36,286 bases of DNA from Muribaculaceae bacterium (GTDB lineage: Bacteria; Bacteroidota; Bacteroidia; Bacteroidales; Muribaculaceae). Under the pieces are notes generated by a model, which made no database searches, had not been told where the DNA came from, and was given only the letters and a program-made list of their open reading frames with translations. This document shows, piece after piece, positions 33,201 to 36,286 of the stretch (positions are counted from its first letter, which is position 1; each line of letters starts with the position of its first letter). A program made the position numbers and the translations under genes. Location of the stretch: NCBI GenBank assembly GCA_017478855.1, contig JAFVCX010000096.1, forward strand, positions 1 to 36,286, given 5' to 3'.

Positions 33201-33313
33201 GCTGCCGTCACCTGCCGCATGGTGTACGCAGCCTCTTTAGGCTCATCTTGTGCACCGGCCCACAAAGCGGCGCATGCGGCCACGGTGCCAATGAATAGTC
33301 GTGATAATTTCAT
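27296..33313 (-). CDS. Giant secreted GLUG-repeat protein with Por/T9SS-like tail
   Basis: A 2,005-residue secreted protein. The signal peptide is about residues 1-21 (MKLSRLFIGTVAACAALWAGA). Residues 75-330 contain two similar beta-rich units (compare IYNHSTYGPLWACPF with IFTNPTYGEFFCYAI). Three large modules then begin with the same entry motif: GTGSENDPFLIT (about 342), GSGTEDDPYLIQ (about 860) and GEGTAQDPFQIK (about 1307). Each has an FDGxGxxLxxL strand and a long run of GLUG repeats of the type GGIVG...CVNxGxV, forming a beta-solenoid. An Ig-like domain precedes the C-terminal YYNVAGMQSS, NLVVTRYADG and AKLVVDK, a Por/T9SS-type tail. GLUG proteins are generally surface adhesins or protease-like IgA-binding proteins; the ligand here is unknown. 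Confidence 0.88.
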   Translation of the reverse strand: MKLSRLFIGTVAACAALWAGAQDEPKEAAYTMRQVTAAQQTVFTPAGEPVLGHTLAQESLAKPRRAPGRAVSLPATLYAGEIDHSTAGARTLQALVTITSSGNQATVMGLWGLPDTLQATISGNQISIQPAQIYNHSTYGPLWACPFNAEKRQYSTTDPITGTIADDGSITLDSWGVFVVSGASAGGSFGTFSSSELKPSNATMTDVLYDGQQTATGTDYSYPIYIDQTLANQVSIINFTGNGAVVNMLVNSDQTVEVIPQRIFTNPTYGEFFCYAINWAVSTDNKSNITGRGTDTEVTWGQWGVFSRNTPGLWARGMLKTTITMQKGAITYPPAPTLTWSGTGSENDPFLITTRQEWLDFAQSVNLGNTYAGQHVALGADVALSDLQVAYRPVGSAAHPFNGIFDGRGHSLTDLTMSTGDESAVGLFGFADSLSHIGNLNVERLIITSYGENLGGLVGISRGSLSDITVTPARLTSYNTGAGGIVGTFDGTRMERVTFNGTLQGQGETGGLIGSMRRGVLSHSRSAGSISVTTVINTTYRGLGGLVGGCLSRDEAEIEDCINTATITDRQGLAFTGGLVGDLYRTQLRRSLNLGAVSSVAVTPTSVGMGTQYEGAVGGVAGRSYGGTVNNCMNANLILNGGLSSHVGGIVGHVATPIRTLNNAGEVIKVTYGSRIESSINAGEVILPLMYATQGLYGNSYADSVWVNCYFDQQLTGNIMPDANAASICTTARLTAGEALPGLDPAVWQFAAGRYPLIASLASQPEAMLATAPAMLAQGETSRKVKTDFAVNSDNDIEWQLYDSDKQQFVTETGGLSIDGDTLRIKHINSSEMLVAHVKGDNATYKMLMLETVDPTAFKGSGTEDDPYLIQDKEDLMKLNQGITENAQNYVGDFFKQTNDIDLAWADDFVGIGPNNNSRQTFSGSYDGQGYSIHRLHVNGIVMDETGKAVQKGSLQYGGFFGYIGTEGTVKNLNIAADCIIEGWTSMGAVAGRVYGKVQNCRNYAPVTTISSYAAGIAGSVEAGGAVENCYNAGAVTTCYSNAGGIVGNNAGSIVACQNDGVIRADSVMNYYSAGTQNYASGISAYNRAGGSITDCVNTGSVFAYTYAAGICGYSTITTATSGAVTTSTVARCLNYGIVDYVKTRDRYRGAISARELADECVVENNYFDSQLGYYDAANTAPCRGTTGLLTRQMTGGDALPGLDEALMDYKAGSYPILKAFADEPAAQTHRRMVLTLADENDIDDVTATATTADSVAWTLVKAQQFSLNDKALAVTLTGMEAIRDTLIATANGYTKRIPLRAMPLAFEGEGTAQDPFQIKDKDDMLLLARLTNDENFAFTGRYFKVMNDIDFGDTPYRPIALDANKLNADFDGNGMKLLNINYTGSTVSTDQDYYRGVFGSVGPKGRVHHLTLQSGTIAAYGRVGGIVGRVYGTVDHCDNYATVRQLSDLGVGGIAAMVMWGGKVADCQSHATLTNAKTYTGGVVFDLMDGGLVENCESYATFTNKSAYMGGVVARSLGTVTGCANHTDLTSTSYLGGIVGHSLGGDTITRCVNYGNISSTATNVGGIVGAYDAKPAGPAYLGQCVNHGVISTTNQYAGGIVGRNYAGLTIEDCVNNGDVDGNKYVGGITGYLQGSVAMPTLMARCLNKGFVSSTTMYAGGISGSQYGYDETCVTTDCQNYGGVVAGTMYGSGITGSHYGVLRRCVNAGKVESGTYTSGISGYSHGLISQCVNVGDITMLDASNANATPGGLTAISMAPVEDSYNMGTVTGPAWAGGVASQPRNGHEMRRCYNAGEVHGAEGKMGNISVNVNGTWVLDSVYYDNEVNPDVQSTVDQQCQGLATRAMLNAELGGAFTLHEAMYPTLTALDTVALLNWAAALPILNGDDTPQHVMNPITIGTPEGTVWTSSNNLAISGNSVVSIALGDAWLTKTFIDLTGAEWSKTYNFVVTKISSVEDLNAKPAVTGVTYYNVAGMQSSTPFAGVNLVVTRYADGTTTTAKLVVDK

Positions 33314-33355
33314 GAGAATGGGATGAATAAAGAATTGTCTTTAAGTTTCTCTCTT

Positions 33356-33392
33356 TTGAAAAAGAGGGGCAACGGCAAAGGTTGCCCCTCTT
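33356..33392 (-). terminator. Rho-independent terminator between the two GLUG-repeat genes
   Basis: A perfect 12-bp stem AAGAGGGGCAAC (33362-33373) / GTTGCCCCTCTT (33381-33392) with a 7-nt loop, followed on the minus strand by CTTTTTC. It would end transcripts of the dockerin-tailed gene at 33433. The next gene starts only about 45 bp further on, with no recognisable consensus promoter in that gap. Confidence 0.8.
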
Positions 33393-33432
33393 GAGGTTGT
33401 TCTTCGTAACTTCTAACTGAATAGTGTGAAGA

Positions 33433-36286
33433 TTACTTGACGCCAAGCACCAGATTAATGAGTGCGTTCACGTCGGCCACATCCACATAGGTGTCGCCGT
33501 TGAGGTCGGGATTACCCTTGGCTTCGCTTGCGCTGATGTGGCCCAACACAATGTTGATGAGCATATTCACATCGGCCACGTCAGCCGAGCCGTCGCCATT
33601 CAGGTCGCCGGGAATGGTGATGGCGGGAACACTGGCCACGGTAAACGAGTAGGTGTTGCTGAAGTCGCCTGCCGTCACGGTGAGGGTAGCCTCGCCCACC
33701 TCGGTGGGAGTGACCACGCCGCCTTCAACCTTCAGGCCACCGGTAGCCGTCCATGCGGCACCTTCGAGGTTGGCCACGTTGAACACCTTGTTCACGTTTT
33801 GCTCGGTGTCGCCCTCGCCCAGCAGATAATAGGCCGCATAGGCTTTGGCTGCATCAAGGGTGTCGAGTCCGGCCACCATGGGGAAGGCATAGTCGTTATA
33901 GGCAAAGCCCTCGCCCAGCAGGTCGCTGGTCATCAGCTCGGCCGCGCTCTTGCTCTGAATGCCTTCAAACAAGGGGTCGCATGCGGCCTCTTCGCGTGCG
34001 AGCGCATCGAGGTAATAGGCGTTCTCGGCCTTGATGTAGGTCACAGCTCCGGGCTTGTAACCGAAGATGTTGCCCAGCGAGGAAGCGTCGATGCTCTCCT
34101 CGTCGTCACCCAAGACGAGTTTGCCCACGTTATACACATTGTGCACCTCGGTGCCGGCAGCCGATGCCGTGCCATTTTGAGCAAAGGCCACGATACCTGC
34201 GGCGTTCTTGTTGGCCGTGATGGTACCAGCGTTGTAGCAGTTGGTAATGTTGGCCTTGCCAAAGCCGAGGATACCGCCGGCGTTGCCGTCATAGGTAGTA
34301 GTGGCGGTGCCGGTGGCGGGGTTGAAGCGCTCGGAAGTGATGTTGCCCACGTTGAAGCAACCCGTGATGGGCGACTGCAAGTTTGCGTAGGCCACGATAC
34401 CGGCCGAGTTCTGACCCTTGCAGTAGATGTCGCCGCTGTTCCAGCTGTTGGTCACAGAGCTAGTCTTTTGAGCCAGTCCGCTGGTGATACCTGCCGCGCG
34501 ACCCGACGAGTTGGTGTAGGTGTAGCCGTGCGAACCGTCGGTCAGCTCAATGATTTCGCCTTTCAGGGTCACTTTGCCCATGTTGGCGGCGAGATTCACG
34601 AGGCCACCGTTGCCCACTTCGTTCACGATACCTGACACATAACCGTTGGCCACCACGGTGATGGCACCCTTGTTGAGCACATTCTCAATCTTTGCGGTGG
34701 ATTGTGTGTTGGCGCGAAGTTTGTTCACGATACCGGCACCATATTGGTATTTGGCTTCCACATCGCCATAGTTCTGGCAGTTAGAGAGCACAGCGGCAGG
34801 AGCGGTGGTGTTGCCAAACCATGCCACGATACCGGCTGCTTCAGAGCAGCTCGAATAGATGTTGCCATAGTTCTGGCAGTTGGTCACGTCGCCATAGATG
34901 CTGCCTGCGATACCGGCCACATAGGCATCCTCGGTCTTGATGGTGAGCGTGGGAGCACCACCCGTACTGGTATAGGTGGTGTAGAGGCGTGCGTTAGAGC
35001 TGATGTTGCCATAGTTCTTGCTGTCGCTGATGGTCACGCCATTCACGGCGTTGTAGCCCAAGATTCCGCCCACATATTTCGTGCCGAGCAAGTTGGCGCG
35101 GTTCACGCAGTTGCTGATGTTGCCTGCGGTGGCCACAGCGGCGATGGCACCCAAGTTCTCACCCTTGCGGGCCGACTGAGAGGCCGTTGCGGCCGTGTCG
35201 ACGAGCACCACATTGGCACCCACCTCGCAACCGCTGATGTCGCTGTTGCTGTTGGCCACGATGCCGGCCACATTGCCAAAGCCAGAGAATATCGAGCTTT
35301 CGAGTTTGATGTTCTTGATGCTTGTTCCGGTTGCAGTGGCACCAAAGAGGGCGATGTTCATGCCGGCGGTGTTGTCTTCGTTATCGTCGAAGTACTCACA
35401 CACGATGTTTTTGAAGGTCTTGCCGTTACCGTCGAAGTTGCCGGCAAACGGAGTGGCCGTGTTGCCCAGTGGCACGAAGTCCTTATCGTCGAAGTTCAGG
35501 TCGTTCACTACGAGGAAGTGCTCATCGGTGTAGGCATAGTTGGTTTCCACAAGCTGGTTGGCCGCATTCAGGAAGTCGTCGGCGGTCTTGATGAGGAAAG
35601 GATCCTCGGCTGTGCCGCTGCCGTCGAAGAGCTTGGGCAGCTTCTTCAGATTGATGGCCAGCGAGAAGTCGCCATTAGTCAACGTCAGCACGTCGGTCAC
35701 CAGTGCGTTGGCACTGCCGGCGGTGAGCTTGCCATCAGCCAGCTTGAATACACTGCCGTCTTCGAGCGAGGCGGTGATGTCGTCTTGCGCGGTGCTCACG
35801 GTGCCTTCGGTCTTGAAGTTGCCTGCGGTTTCACCTGCGGGCAGCAACAGATAGGTCGAGGTCACGTCTTTCGTGCGGTCATCGTTGAATTTCTTCAGGG
35901 CGGGATAGAATCCGGCTGCGAAGTCCCACACCTCGGCATCAAGTCCTTCAAGGGCGGTGCCTGCTGTGAGACCGGCTGTTTCGGTGGCGTTCACGCCATC
36001 CAAGTCGGCGGTGCCGGTACCCATCATGCCGCTGATTTGAGCGTCATAATACACGCCGCTCATCACGCCGGTGGTGGTGATGACAGAGTTGATGGCGCAA
36101 GTGCTGGCCACGTCGGGAGCCACTACGTTACCGAGGTTGAGCGCGCCCGTCACGGTGGCCTTGCCGTTGTTGGTGGCCACGATGCCGGCTGCGTTAGAAT
36201 TGGCGGGTCGGCTGGCTTTCACACGGCCGGTGTTGAGCACGTTTTTCAGCGTGCCGGCACTGTTATAGGCGGTGATGCCACCTGCG
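33433..36286 (-). CDS. Large secreted GLUG-repeat protein with C-terminal dockerin repeats (5' end outside window)
   Basis: At least 950 residues; the frame stays open to the window edge (GGITAYNSAGTLKNVLNTG), so the start and signal peptide are missing. The order matches its neighbour: GLUG repeats, a YYDAQISGMMGTGTADLDG-type spacer, the module entry GSGTAEDPFLIK, a further series of GLUG repeats (NCQNYGNI, NCQNYGDV, GCFNVGNI, NCYNAGTI), then an Ig-like domain. It ends differently: GDLNGDGSADVADVNMLINIVL and DLNGDTYVDVADVNALINLVLGVK are two dockerin-type calcium-binding repeats. The two genes are clear paralogues. Probably exported and bound to the surface or to a partner through the dockerin-like end (inference). 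Confidence 0.87.
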   Translation of the reverse strand, partial: AGGITAYNSAGTLKNVLNTGRVKASRPANSNAAGIVATNNGKATVTGALNLGNVVAPDVASTCAINSVITTTGVMSGVYYDAQISGMMGTGTADLDGVNATETAGLTAGTALEGLDAEVWDFAAGFYPALKKFNDDRTKDVTSTYLLLPAGETAGNFKTEGTVSTAQDDITASLEDGSVFKLADGKLTAGSANALVTDVLTLTNGDFSLAINLKKLPKLFDGSGTAEDPFLIKTADDFLNAANQLVETNYAYTDEHFLVVNDLNFDDKDFVPLGNTATPFAGNFDGNGKTFKNIVCEYFDDNEDNTAGMNIALFGATATGTSIKNIKLESSIFSGFGNVAGIVANSNSDISGCEVGANVVLVDTAATASQSARKGENLGAIAAVATAGNISNCVNRANLLGTKYVGGILGYNAVNGVTISDSKNYGNISSNARLYTTYTSTGGAPTLTIKTEDAYVAGIAGSIYGDVTNCQNYGNIYSSCSEAAGIVAWFGNTTAPAAVLSNCQNYGDVEAKYQYGAGIVNKLRANTQSTAKIENVLNKGAITVVANGYVSGIVNEVGNGGLVNLAANMGKVTLKGEIIELTDGSHGYTYTNSSGRAAGITSGLAQKTSSVTNSWNSGDIYCKGQNSAGIVAYANLQSPITGCFNVGNITSERFNPATGTATTTYDGNAGGILGFGKANITNCYNAGTITANKNAAGIVAFAQNGTASAAGTEVHNVYNVGKLVLGDDEESIDASSLGNIFGYKPGAVTYIKAENAYYLDALAREEAACDPLFEGIQSKSAAELMTSDLLGEGFAYNDYAFPMVAGLDTLDAAKAYAAYYLLGEGDTEQNVNKVFNVANLEGAAWTATGGLKVEGGVVTPTEVGEATLTVTAGDFSNTYSFTVASVPAITIPGDLNGDGSADVADVNMLINIVLGHISASEAKGNPDLNGDTYVDVADVNALINLVLGVK

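Noticed and set aside
27296..36286. Short recurring DNA motifs that could suggest a CRISPR or tandem-repeat array
   Set aside because: The recurrences follow the GLUG protein repeat, vary in spacing and sequence, and lie inside open reading frames.

Overview
The window is a chromosomal segment of a Bacteroidales bacterium (phylum Bacteroidota). A Muribaculaceae- or Prevotella-like genome fits best, but the genus cannot be fixed from sequence alone. The evidence is: repeated TAnnTTTG (-7) / TTTG (-33) Bacteroidota-type promoters; a DUF4271-hemD-rnpA-yidD-TatD gene order; a YbeY whose third metal histidine is Asp; secreted proteins ending in Por/T9SS-like tails or dockerin repeats; and a lipoprotein with an acidic stretch after the lipobox. 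Coding density is high and I see no insertion sequence, prophage, CRISPR array or rRNA.

Layout. 48-917: lgt (minus). 1114-4738: plus-strand run of a LOG-family protein, DUF4271 membrane protein, hemD, rnpA, yidD and a TatD-family hydrolase. 4751-5113: small lipoprotein (minus). 5273-7020: GT2-like glycosyltransferase and NAD-dependent epimerase (plus). 7032-8907: minus-strand recF, DUF721/DciA-like protein and thioesterase. 9025-9107: tRNA-Tyr. 9193-15239: minus-strand run read as NfeD, SPFH/band-7 protein, two tandem CotH-family secreted proteins and a GT4 glycosyltransferase. 15240-15593: AT-rich gap. 15594-21126: plus-strand housekeeping run ybeY, mnmG, apt, uvrC, dtd and a MazG-like pyrophosphohydrolase. 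21273-21948: higBA toxin-antitoxin module. 22075-25100: polyferredoxin and a 4Fe-4S aldo/keto reductase. 25258-26217: MarR-GNAT fusion regulator. 26380-27153: SDR dehydrogenase. 27296-36286: two very large secreted GLUG-repeat proteins (minus), the second running off the window.

How it fits together. rnpA/yidD, recF and mnmG together with two perfect parS palindromes 1.07 kb apart suggest an origin-proximal region. The most interesting signals are: (1) higBA bracketed by an exact 17-bp direct repeat that splits the 3' end of the MazG-like gene, leaving the original tail behind the module; (2) the parS pair, one site lying inside uvrC; (3) a MarR-GNAT gene with two near-identical dyads around its promoter; (4) two pairs of tandem secreted paralogues (CotH and GLUG), each with one dockerin-tailed and one Por-tailed member; (5) a duplicated promoter in front of an apparently leaderless LOG gene. 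All promoter calls are by eye from consensus matches.
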